Positions 37,282 through 44,703 of a stretch of 64,000 nucleotides of DNA are shown here, in pieces. How positions within the stretch are numbered: the first letter of the stretch is position 1; the number at the start of each line of letters is the position of its first letter. Position numbers and translations under genes: made by a program. Origin of the DNA: Sphingomonas kyeonggiensis (lineage in GTDB: Bacteria > Pseudomonadota > Alphaproteobacteria > Sphingomonadales > Sphingomonadaceae); assembly GCF_014196745.1 (NCBI RefSeq), contig NZ_JACIEH010000001.1, positions 1,550,001-1,614,000 on the forward strand, in the 5' to 3' direction. Under the pieces are notes generated by a model. It saw only the letters and a program-made list of their open reading frames with translations. It ran no database searches and was not told the origin of the DNA.

Positions 37282-37947
37282 CTAGCAGCAATGTCGGTTC
37301 CGTTGTTTGCGTTCGAGGCCGGAAAGGACCGTCTGTGGCCGGTCGAAGAACGGGTTCTCGTGGATATGCCCGTTCAGGATCACCGTGGGATGGGTGCGAA
37401 GGGCGTTCACCAGAATTTCGCCGGTCCATTCCGGGATGCGATACGCGCAAATCGACGCATCATCGGCATTCATGCTGTCGAACCCGTGAAGCTGCATGGT
37501 CGCTTCATATTCGAGCATCTCATCCGCAGTATGGATGATCTTCGCATACTCATATTCGCAGAAGAACCTGGTGCGCGGATAACCGGTGGCACGTCCGTCG
37601 GCGCACAGGCCCCGAAACAGCTTCACGGTCTGCATATTGTCCCACGGACCGAGGTCGAAGAAGGTCTGGTCCCAATTGTTGATCGTCAGCTGACCCGATG
37701 CGATCGCGCCAGCCACATCGATGCCGCCTGCCGCGAGGCGCTCCGCATGGTCCTGGGTGCGGGACGGGTCCACTGTGTGGAACGCTCGCTCCCCGCGCTC
37801 GATGCCTCCGCGGAAAAAGGGCATCATGACCCGATATTGCTCGTCCAGATCCTGGAAGATTCCGCAGACATGTCCCGCGAGCGAATCCCAGTCGGTGCCC
37901 GTCAAACCAGCGCTTCCCGGAACCCGATCTACATCCTGCGTCATCAT
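37282..37947 (-). CDS. MEDS-domain (DcmR-type) sensor protein
   Basis: About 221 aa. It matches the MEDS domain (named from methanogen/methylotroph DcmR sensors): HVCGIFQDLDEQYRVMMPFFRGGIERGERAFHTVD, then LFRGLCADGRATGYPRTRFFCEYE and a C-terminal CAYRIPEWTGEILVNALRTHPTVILNG. The HVC-F start and the Tyr/Phe-rich core suggest ligand sensing. Unlike DcmR it has no DNA-binding domain and is paired with the kinase 14 nt downstream, so it may feed that kinase. Open frame upstream to 38511 is not supported. Confidence 0.87.
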   Translation of the reverse strand: MMTQDVDRVPGSAGLTGTDWDSLAGHVCGIFQDLDEQYRVMMPFFRGGIERGERAFHTVDPSRTQDHAERLAAGGIDVAGAIASGQLTINNWDQTFFDLGPWDNMQTVKLFRGLCADGRATGYPRTRFFCEYEYAKIIHTADEMLEYEATMQLHGFDSMNADDASICAYRIPEWTGEILVNALRTHPTVILNGHIHENPFFDRPQTVLSGLERKQRNRHCC

Positions 37948-38027
37948 CCATCCGTCCCCCGCGCCGGCTGAAACGAGCATCGGCGGAATACCCCCCTCCA
38001 GATCGCATCGGGACAGTGAGAAGCAAT

Positions 38028-38145
38028 ATGTACCTTGGTACGGGTCAGGCCTGCTGCGCGGCGAACCCGCGGAAATTTCTCGTCCGGAGAGCCTTCCGCT
38101 TCGCGGTGCCACACGGTCGTCTGACCAGCCCATACCATCGTAGTC
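38028..38145. promoter_or_regulatory. Regulon site pair between the MEDS and 38207 genes
   Basis: TATGTACCTTGGTACGG (38028-38044) and GCCCATACCATCGTAGTC (38128-38145), centres 102 bp apart, in a divergent gap. They could serve the MEDS-kinase unit on one side and the 38207 gene on the other. Confidence 0.6.
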
Positions 38146-38206
38146 CTTCAGATGGCGGCCGTCGCAGGCGAAATCGCGGGCTTCTTCGACCCAAGCGAGA
38201 GTTGTT

Positions 38207-38929
38207 ATGAACAAGTTGGCAGCAGAGACGATCGAGGCGCATGGTGGTCTCGACAGGTGGCGCACGTTCAAGACGGTCAAGGCGCATCTCATCCAGGGCG
38301 GCGGTCTCTGGGATCTCAAGGGCGTCGGTGGCATCCTCGCAGACACCAGCGTGACAGTGGACCTGACAGCCGAACGCGCTTCGCACGAGCCGTTCGGCGA
38401 TGCGTCGCGCAAGTCGCTTTTCACGCCGGGACGAGTAGCGCTGCTTTCCACCGCTACCGGTGAGGTCCTTGAGGAACTGGTCGATCCGCGGGCGTCGTTC
38501 GTCGGGCACAAGCTGGAGACGCAGTGGACCGAACTGCAGCTGGCCTATTTTGCGGGCCACGCCATGTTCACCTATCTCAACACTCCGTTCCTGCTTGCAT
38601 GGCCCGACGTGCAGAGTGAGGAAATCGGCGAATGGGAAGAGAATGGCGAGACCTGGCGTCGCCTGCGCATCACCTATCCGGACAGCATCGCGACGACGAG
38701 CAAGGTGCAGACCCTCTACATCGGCAGCGACGGCCTGATCTATCGGCATGACTATAACGTCGAGATCTCCGACAACGTCACCGGCGCCCATTATCCGTCG
38801 GAATATGTCGAGGTTCAGGGCATCAAGTTCCCGACCCGGCGGCGCATCTACACCCGTGACGCCAACGACATCGCCAATTTCGAACAGATGACCGTGTCAA
38901 TCGACCTCGACAACATTCACCTGAGCTGA
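38207..38929 (+). CDS. LolA-like unknown protein (intact paralogue)
   Basis: 240 aa, no signal peptide. Starts EAHGGLDRWRTFKTVKAHL, a pattern seen in LolA/LppX-like half-barrel proteins, followed by alternating strands (WEENGETWRRLRITYPD, IYRHDYNVEI). It is the intact counterpart of the broken gene at 32088. Fold assignment is by look only; function unknown. Own regulon sites, ending at a strong terminator. Confidence 0.8.
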   Translation: MNKLAAETIEAHGGLDRWRTFKTVKAHLIQGGGLWDLKGVGGILADTSVTVDLTAERASHEPFGDASRKSLFTPGRVALLSTATGEVLEELVDPRASFVGHKLETQWTELQLAYFAGHAMFTYLNTPFLLAWPDVQSEEIGEWEENGETWRRLRITYPDSIATTSKVQTLYIGSDGLIYRHDYNVEISDNVTGAHYPSEYVEVQGIKFPTRRRIYTRDANDIANFEQMTVSIDLDNIHLS

Positions 38930-38958
38930 TCCGACTGCAATAAGCCGGCAAAGAAAAA

Positions 38959-39003
38959 GCCTGGGTGGCCGATTTGTATCCCGGGCCGCCCAGGCCGTTT
39001 TCG
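38959..39003. terminator. Bidirectional intrinsic terminator
   Basis: GCCTGGG-t-GGCC and GGCC-g-CCCAGGC form the stem, with AAAAA before and CGTTTTCGTTT after, so both strands have a T run. It closes the two-component region and marks the edge to mobile DNA. Confidence 0.85.
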
Positions 39004-39188
39004 TTTCAGGGTCTTCTGCAGCGGACCTCGTAAAACGATGAAGATCCGGCCGCTGAGGCGAGAGTTGGCGTCTTTCCGGACGACGCACTTACAATCTGTG
39101 TTAAACCGCATTCGAAAAGGGCCAATTTCGCCAGCTTAGGAATGGGACCCCACCCCGGCGATGCTGTCCCCAAGGGCGGCTCTCAAGG

Positions 39189-39303
39189 GCCTCCATGCCA
39201 CCACCGCCGCGCGGATCCAAAGCGCTGGCGGCGGTGGTGGCATGGAGGCTGGGCCCCACCAGCAGACGAATAGCGGACTTGGACCCGCTGCGAAAGCAGC
39301 GGG
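39189..39303. repeat. Two strong hairpins beyond the transposase stop
   Basis: A 22-bp perfect inverted repeat (39189-39210 with 39228-39249, 17-nt loop; arm begins GCCTCCATGCCACCACC) and a second hairpin CCCGCTGC-GAAA-GCAGCGGG at 39284-39303 with a GNRA loop. Both lie just downstream of the transposase gene on its strand and may block read-through or belong to the element end. Confidence 0.65.
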
Positions 39304-39319
39304 CCCCGTTACAAATGAG

Positions 39320-40558
39320 CTACTGCTGTTTGCGGTGCACGGTGAGCCTGCGCCCGTTGGCGAACACAACCATTGTGCCGTCGAGTTGAAGCTCTACCCT
39401 GACCCTCGGAGCGATCCGGGAACGATCTTTATTCGTTCCCTCGATAAGATATTCGTGACCCTGAAAGGAAAACGTCAAGTCCTTCGTGACCCGGCACTCT
39501 TTGCGAAGGGCGAGGGCGCTTTCCAACGCATCAGGATGAATCGGACGATGACTATCGCCGGAACGCCGTGGATTCCGTCCGAAGCGAGAGTTGTGGGCTT
39601 CCATGAAGCCCGGGACAAATTCATTCGCTGCTTCGATGCTTGATATACCCTCGCGCCGAAAAGCCTTTACCAATCGATCTTGCAGCGTTCGATTCATCCG
39701 TTCGACGCGACCCTTTGATTGTGGCGAGTGGGCTATCGAATGAATGATCTTCAACCGTTCATCTAGCGCAACTGTGAAGTCCGTACGTTTTTCCTTAGAC
39801 CATATGGCTCCATGCTTATCGGTCTGAATACGCAAAGGGCGGCCATGCTCTGAAATATAGCATTTCACCGTTCGAAAGTAGGCATTGCGATTTTCTCGCG
39901 GGAAGAACCGCAATGTCTGCAGTCTCCCCGTGGCGTCATCGACCATCACCATCGCGGTACAGCGAGGGCCGCGCCCTTCGAACCAGTCGTGGTCGGAGCC
40001 GTCCATCTGTACCAGGTCCCCGTAATTGGTCATCCGTCTCCGCGGCTGGTGGAGTGCGCGCCGCGTGGCTCGGTCGGTTGCCCAAAGGCCAGCGGAGATC
40101 ATCCACCGGCGCACCGTTTCGGCAGACACCTTGATACCGTGTTTCTCCGGCAGGATTTCCGCGATGAGGGTAGGACCGTAGTCGCTATAATTTTCCCGTA
40201 TAAGCGCGAGAACTAGCGTTTTCACCGATGAAGGAAACGCACGATTGCTCTGAACTCCGCGGGACTTTGAGATCAAACCGTTCGGCCCGGCGAGGCGATA
40301 CCGTTGCAACAGCCTGTAAACCTGGCTCTTTTTAACCTTCAGAAGCGATGATGCCTCAACCCAGGTAATCAGGTGCTTATCCAGCAGTACCAGGATTTCG
40401 ACACGAGCGAGTTCCTCTTGGCTGAGGGTTACCAGTGGGCGATTGCTCGAAACCGTACCTGATTGCTCCGTTTTTCGAGTTATTGGATGTTTCGTCCGAG
40501 CTCGCATGGAGCCGCCGGACAACCGGGCAGACGGGTCCTGCATCGGAATGTGATCCAT
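39320..40558 (-). CDS. ISNCY-type DDE transposase
   Basis: 412 aa. An N-terminal helix-turn-helix (WVEASSLLKVKKSQVYRLLQRY) is followed by an integrase-core DDE domain: first Asp in LVQMDGSDHDWFEG, second in QTDKHGAIW, Glu in KGRVERMNRTLQDRLVKAFR. The style is that of ISNCY (ISDol1-like) elements. AAGGA lies about 8 nt before the ATG. The gene is full length, so the element could be active. Its ends could not be fixed: no convincing terminal inverted repeat or target duplication was found. Confidence 0.9.
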   Translation of the reverse strand: MDHIPMQDPSARLSGGSMRARTKHPITRKTEQSGTVSSNRPLVTLSQEELARVEILVLLDKHLITWVEASSLLKVKKSQVYRLLQRYRLAGPNGLISKSRGVQSNRAFPSSVKTLVLALIRENYSDYGPTLIAEILPEKHGIKVSAETVRRWMISAGLWATDRATRRALHQPRRRMTNYGDLVQMDGSDHDWFEGRGPRCTAMVMVDDATGRLQTLRFFPRENRNAYFRTVKCYISEHGRPLRIQTDKHGAIWSKEKRTDFTVALDERLKIIHSIAHSPQSKGRVERMNRTLQDRLVKAFRREGISSIEAANEFVPGFMEAHNSRFGRNPRRSGDSHRPIHPDALESALALRKECRVTKDLTFSFQGHEYLIEGTNKDRSRIAPRVRVELQLDGTMVVFANGRRLTVHRKQQ

Positions 40559-40749
40559 GTCCGATTCCTTATCTGATCGCTATTGACGAGGCGCAGCAAA
40601 CGGCAGCGAGGCGATGCCATCGCTTGACTGTTTGCTCGTATTTTGGCAGACAAGGGTTGCTTAGGACCAATGTCCGGAAGAGGCCTGCTTTACCGAGCGG
40701 GCCTTTTCTTTTGCCGCAAATGCGCCGGTGTGATTATCAAAGAGCTAGC

Positions 40750-40986
40750 TCATTTCGCGCCTCCTTCGCTGTGAAGCGTAGAATAGCGTTCCGGCCATAG
40801 GTCAGCAGGGCTGCACCCTAGCGCCACGGCAATCGCTGATTCGATTCGACGACTACGGCGAAACCCCCGACTGACAATCGACACCGTGCCCGGCGCCACA
40901 CCCAAATCCCGTGCGATGCTTGAGAGCGTCAGCCCCCTCAGCGCCAACGCACCTTTGATGCGAGCGTGCTGCCTATCGTCGATCAT
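40750..40986 (-). CDS. Ner/Nlp-like small DNA-binding protein
   Basis: About 78 aa. HARIKGALALRGLTLSSIARDLGVAPGTVSIVSRGFRRSRRIESAIAVALG is the winged Ner/Nlp (SfsB-like) helix-turn-helix of Mu-type phage repressors; it ends with the usual PADLWPERY. Start at ATG 40986 with AAAGG close upstream (open to a TTG at 41007). Stands alone beside an AT-rich tract; likely a regulator of mobile DNA. Confidence 0.82.
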   Translation of the reverse strand: MIDDRQHARIKGALALRGLTLSSIARDLGVAPGTVSIVSRGFRRSRRIESAIAVALGCSPADLWPERYSTLHSEGGAK

Positions 40987-41019
40987 CTGCCTTTGAGACC
41001 CCAACACATGTCGAATGCC

Positions 41020-41272
41020 AGCCTACAAAACTCGGCACTGATGATGGTACCAATGCATCTATAGAGTCAATATTCAATGATGTTAAGTTATAGCCGAAGC
41101 TTCACGCCAAATATTGGGCGATAAATTTTGAAGAAAATGTGGATAAATTCAGGATTTATCTGGATCAATATCTACGAGATTCAATTCCACCTACGTTTCA
41201 CTACGGACTAATTGCTATTTATCCGCAAGGCTGACCGATTTTACTTCAAGGGTCAGGATGCATCATCCTGAC
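41020..41272. other. AT-rich non-coding tract with DnaA box and hairpins
   Basis: Distinctly AT-rich against its surroundings, no gene. It contains a perfect DnaA box in reverse (TGTGGATAA, 41138-41146), a one-mismatch copy TTATCCGCA near 41219, the inverted repeat GATAAAT-N5-ATTTATC (41142-41160) overlapping the first box, and the hairpin GTCAGGATG-cat-CATCCTGAC (41252-41272). Could be an origin-like or regulatory region of the mobile element; unproven. Confidence 0.5.
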
Positions 41273-41502
41273 ATGCACTCTTTCGACGTTTTGCTCGGGA
41301 CCGATGATCTGGCAGAGTTGGGTCTCAAGAGCTGGCGACCCACAAGGCTCATATTTTCTCCTGGTTCATCCAGATGCCAGGATAAATTCGGCATGTTCCG
41401 GCATGCTTCGAGGCGACGGTCTGCGGGGATTTTCAGGAGAAACTGCAAGTCCCTTGCGCTCCCGATTTCGTTCTGCGACGGTTTTGACGCCACCGGTCAA
41501 TC

Positions 41503-41646
41503 CCGGCGGCGGGGCTTCAGAACCCCAGAGCTCACGGCCGGTCACACATCGTGTGGCCGGGTGGCCGTCGCGCATGTCCAAGGCTTCGCCTAAAGGCGGC
41601 GGCGCCTTGGCGTGAGCTCAGGTTCTGAACACCCGGCTTCCGCCGG
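41503..41646 (+). ncRNA. Structured 144-nt element, candidate cis-acting RNA
   Basis: Nested pairings form a multi-branch fold. Closing stems: CCGGCGG (41503) with CCGCCGG (41640), TTCAGAACC (41516) with GGTTCTGAA (41621), GAGCTCAC (41528) with GTGAGCTC (41612). Inside are two arms: CACAC-atc-GTGTG (41543-41555), flanked by GGCC on both sides, and CCAAGGC/GCCTTGG (41578-41610) capped by CGCC-taaa-GGCG. It ends 18 nt before an AGGAGG ribosome site of the 41675 gene. It matches no RNA family I can name. Confidence 0.6.
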
Positions 41647-41674
41647 TCCGCCCCATGCAAATAGGAGGACCGGT

Positions 41675-41971
41675 ATGCGAACTCATTTTCCCCACCCTGT
41701 CGAGTTGTCGAAAGCTTCATTTGCGTTTTCGCACATGTTGAGTGTCTTCAGCGACCTTGGTGTCACATCGATAAGCGACTTGTGGATCCACGCGCACCTT
41801 TGGGTCGAGGACCACCGCCTGCAGGTCAAAGATGGGAACCTGCTAACCCAACTGGATATATGGGAGGCGAGGCCAGGCTTCTGGGTCGCAACACCGCATG
41901 GTGACTTTCACCTTCGGCCTCCCGGGAAGCCATACAGTTCTCTAGGAGCGCTCTTCGATCACGATGATTGA
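41675..41971 (+). CDS. Small unknown protein behind the structured element
   Basis: 98 aa from ATG 41675 with AGGAGG 5 nt upstream, one of the best ribosome sites in the window. Sequence MRTHFPHPVELSKASFAF.. is rich in aromatic residues (WIHAHLWVEDHR, WEARPGFWVATPHG), soluble, no known motif. It may be controlled by the folded element before it. Followed by another small gene after 15 nt. Confidence 0.7.
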   Translation: MRTHFPHPVELSKASFAFSHMLSVFSDLGVTSISDLWIHAHLWVEDHRLQVKDGNLLTQLDIWEARPGFWVATPHGDFHLRPPGKPYSSLGALFDHDD

Positions 41972-41986
41972 CGGGGAGCGGATACA

Positions 41987-42334
41987 ATGACGCAGCGCGG
42001 GCGATGCCGACGTCCCTCGCTAGGCCAAGTCCCGGAGGAGCCGGTGATTGCAGTTCAAATCGAGCTCTGGCCCCTCGGTAGCGTGGAGGGGCGTAAAATC
42101 ATCGCGGCAGCGGTCATCGAGAACCGAGGCCTTGATGAAAGCGGGATCAGCTATCGCTATTTGGCTGAATTGCATCAGACGGCCGAGATAAGTCTTCAGA
42201 TTCCTGCGCTCGAGCAGATCGTGGAAATCTCGGGCTGTGATCGTGAGCAGAGCATCTGGCACTTGCTTCATCAGATACTATCCGCAGCGCTTGCAGATGC
42301 GCCGGGTCAAAAGCCGGCCACCACACTAGACTGA
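41987..42334 (+). CDS. Small unknown protein
   Basis: 115 aa, GGGAG about 8 nt before the ATG. The middle (VEGRKIIAAAVIENRGLDESGISYRYLAEL) reads as strands and helices with no recognised domain. The 15-nt spacing suggests co-transcription with the 41675 gene. Accessory gene of the mobile region. Confidence 0.55.
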   Translation: MTQRGRCRRPSLGQVPEEPVIAVQIELWPLGSVEGRKIIAAAVIENRGLDESGISYRYLAELHQTAEISLQIPALEQIVEISGCDREQSIWHLLHQILSAALADAPGQKPATTLD

Positions 42335-42499
42335 TGCCTCTAGCGAGAACCGTATTACATCGCCCCGCTTATCGTTCAGCTCCAACACCGGTGCTCGGCG
42401 GACGCACGGTACAGCGATTGGTGGAGAGCGGGGAAGGGGAAGCCGTCGTCGCGCACACTCGGAATTTGTTGCGCGCGTTCACGTAATCTCGGATGCGTA

Positions 42500-42682
42500 C
42501 TACCAATTGGCGCCGAGCTTCGCGAGCACGTCGAGTAGCATTTGCTTGCTCTCAGTGCGGCGCGTGCCGGAATTTCGCGGAATATCAATTGGCCCCGCCC
42601 CCTCGCGGCGACGGGCGAGATCTCGCTCAAACTCTAGAAGCGATATGCGTCGACGGCGATCTTTGGTCTCGGGCTTTTCCAT
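42500..42682 (-). CDS. Short basic unknown protein
   Basis: 60 codons from ATG 42682: MEKPETKDRRRRISLLEFER.., then GAGPIDIPRNSGTRRTESKQ and a C-terminal helix LLDVLAKLGANW. Highly charged; the composition looks protein-like, whereas the overlapping plus-strand frame does not. No clear ribosome site. Function unknown. Confidence 0.5.
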   Translation of the reverse strand: MEKPETKDRRRRISLLEFERDLARRREGAGPIDIPRNSGTRRTESKQMLLDVLAKLGANW

Positions 42683-42940
42683 ATCTGGGTGACTTAGGCC
42701 ACACCGTCTCCCAGCACAACTTTCGGCCCGCTTCGGCAATGACGGCTTACCGCATTCATATCGATCGTTTGGCCCGGAGACTGGCGACAACAAAAGCTGC
42801 TGTACGCAGCCGATTGGTAGTAATACCCCATCAAATGCGCCCACGATCCATTGCACTCCAGAGTTTCGATGCCCTCTGCGCCATTCCGACGTGGGTAGTG
42901 TGATGACGCAATCGTTAGAACGCCGGAAGCCCCGTCCTCA

Positions 42941-43828
42941 TTACGCAGCCGAATCTAAAGTGCTTGCGGACACTATGGTTCGGAATTCCGCAATGATGTC
43001 GGCATGCCTAGTCTCGAGGTAAGCCGCGACATTCCCGTTCTCGATCAGACGCTGCAGGTATCGCGAGGCGAGGACGAGCTGAAGGACATCGTCACCGAAG
43101 GTCGCCTCGCGTGCGCGGAAGTCGTGATTGAGCGATTCCAGCTCGCGTTCCATCCGTGCCATCTGCTCCGGAGTCACGCCCGCGACCTTCTTGGCCCTAT
43201 CTGGCTTCGCAAGGTCATCCTGCCGGGCGGCCGCCATGATCGCCCTAGCGTAGCTGGCAGTGAAGTTGTTCATCGAGGCCATCATCTCGACCGCGGCGAA
43301 CTGCTTGTGCGGCTTCAGCTTGCGTAAGATGTCGAATATTTGGGGATTGACGGGCTTCTCCTTCAGGATTTCGACGACCTCAGGGGCGATCCTGTCGAGC
43401 AGGTTGCGACGCCGCAGGACCAGCTTTTCGTCGATGCCCAGTGCGGCTGCAATCATCTTGGCCGGCACGCCGCGGTCTAGCGCGCGGGCAATCATGTAAT
43501 GCTCTTGGACCGTCGCGAGCCGATTCACGCGCTTGTTGTAGGTGAAGGCCTCGTCGTCGTCCGCCACGATGCAGGGCGCGGTTTCCGCCGACTGCTCTTT
43601 GAGTGCGTGTAGGCGGAGATGGCCATCGAGCAGCATGCGCTGTCCGCGTCCGTTGGGCGTGGTCACGGCGAGCGGCTCGATGACGCCGATCTCCTTGATG
43701 GAGGTGGCGATCCTTGCGTAGCGGCGCGAGCCGCTGATGCGCGTCGTCATGGGGCGAAGGGGCAGGATCATTGCGAGCGGAACCTCGAGCACCTCCTGGG
43801 CGAATGAGATATGAACTGGAGGGCTCAT
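42941..43828 (-). CDS. ParB/RepB-like protein 2 of the recombinase operon
   Basis: 295 aa. N-terminal ParB/Srx fold (PLRPMTTRISGSRRYARIATSIKEIGVIEPLAV, LLDGHLRLHALKE), then a helix-turn-helix region (RGVPAKMIAAALGIDEKLVLRR) and a RepB-type C-terminal domain. ParB proteins bind DNA and often CTP, but there is no ParA here, so plasmid-type partition is unlikely. Its ATG overlaps the upstream stop (ATGA), so it is translated with the two genes before it. Likely acts with the recombinase. Confidence 0.88.
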   Translation of the reverse strand: MSPPVHISFAQEVLEVPLAMILPLRPMTTRISGSRRYARIATSIKEIGVIEPLAVTTPNGRGQRMLLDGHLRLHALKEQSAETAPCIVADDDEAFTYNKRVNRLATVQEHYMIARALDRGVPAKMIAAALGIDEKLVLRRRNLLDRIAPEVVEILKEKPVNPQIFDILRKLKPHKQFAAVEMMASMNNFTASYARAIMAAARQDDLAKPDRAKKVAGVTPEQMARMERELESLNHDFRAREATFGDDVLQLVLASRYLQRLIENGNVAAYLETRHADIIAEFRTIVSASTLDSAA

Positions 43829-44703
43829 AGCGCTTCGCCGACCATTCCCAGGCGCTCGGCGATCGGCTGCGGCAGTGAGGCCATGCCCTCCGCCCGCAAG
43901 AGAGTCACGAAGTGATCCTCGGTGAGCAGCTTGGCCATCGCGCCAACGATGAAGGTCAGGCGGCTCTGGGTGAGCGTCGCCTTCTTCACCAGCAGCCTCT
44001 GCCGCTCCACCTCTTTCTGATAAGCACGCACGAGTGCTGCCGCAGTCGTCGGTTGTGCGCGCGCCTGCCCGGTGCGGATCGTGCGTAGACCTTTTCCGAT
44101 TAGGTTGCGGTCATCGACGATGCGGCGGATGGCGAGGATCTGGTCACCCGGCAGCGAGCCGGTCTCATAGGCCTCGGTCAGGGCACGTTGGACGTCAGCG
44201 TCATCGGCGCGGGCGATCTCCGTCGCGATGGTGTGTGGGATGATGCCGCGTTCGACCGCGTCTAGGAGGCGGTCTTCACCCTTTTCCAGCAGCAAGTTTA
44301 TTGTCCACACGTATTCGGCGCTACAGCCAATTTTCCGGGCGATCTCGGAATGGTTGTATCCCCGGTCGCGAAGGGCCCCGACTTCACGGATCAGCTCCAA
44401 GGGACTGAGGTTTCGCCGCGCCATGTTCTCCACGAGGCTCATCACGAAGCATTCCTCGCGGGTCACCTCGATTATCATCGCGGGGATTTCGCTTTGACCG
44501 AGCTTCTTGAAGGCCTCCATTCGACCCTGGCCGCATACAAGTTCGTAGCCGTCCCCTTTGGGCGAGTGGCGAACCGTGATTGGTCGCTTGAGGCCCACCG
44601 CAGCTATACTTTCTACCAGTTCGTCGAAGATCTTGCGGTTGCGCGCTCGGGGATTGAGGATCTCAATCGAGCCGATCGGAATCATGGTGATCTCAGGCAT
44701 CAT
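43825..44703 (-). CDS. ParB-like nuclease-fold protein 1 of the recombinase operon
   Basis: 292 aa. ParB core: IPIGSIEILNPRARNRKIFDELVESIAAVGLKRPITV, YELVCGQGRMEAFKKLG, ENMARRNLSPLELIREVGALRDRGYNHSEIARKIGCS (the ParB helix-turn-helix). The classical CTP-binding GERR box is present as GQGR. ATG overlaps the recombinase stop and its own stop overlaps the next start, giving a tight three-gene unit. Confidence 0.9.
   Translation of the reverse strand: MMPEITMIPIGSIEILNPRARNRKIFDELVESIAAVGLKRPITVRHSPKGDGYELVCGQGRMEAFKKLGQSEIPAMIIEVTREECFVMSLVENMARRNLSPLELIREVGALRDRGYNHSEIARKIGCSAEYVWTINLLLEKGEDRLLDAVERGIIPHTIATEIARADDADVQRALTEAYETGSLPGDQILAIRRIVDDRNLIGKGLRTIRTGQARAQPTTAAALVRAYQKEVERQRLLVKKATLTQSRLTFIVGAMAKLLTEDHFVTLLRAEGMASLPQPIAERLGMVGEAL

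Noticed and set aside
39074..40679. TTCCGGAC / GTCCGGAA as terminal inverted repeats of the insertion element
   Set aside because: Only 8 bp match, flanks diverge quickly and no target duplication is visible; could be chance.
41258..41593. 111-codon plus frame through the structured element
   Set aside because: No ribosome site, begins in a hairpin and has no protein-like pattern; the nested stems explain the sequence better.
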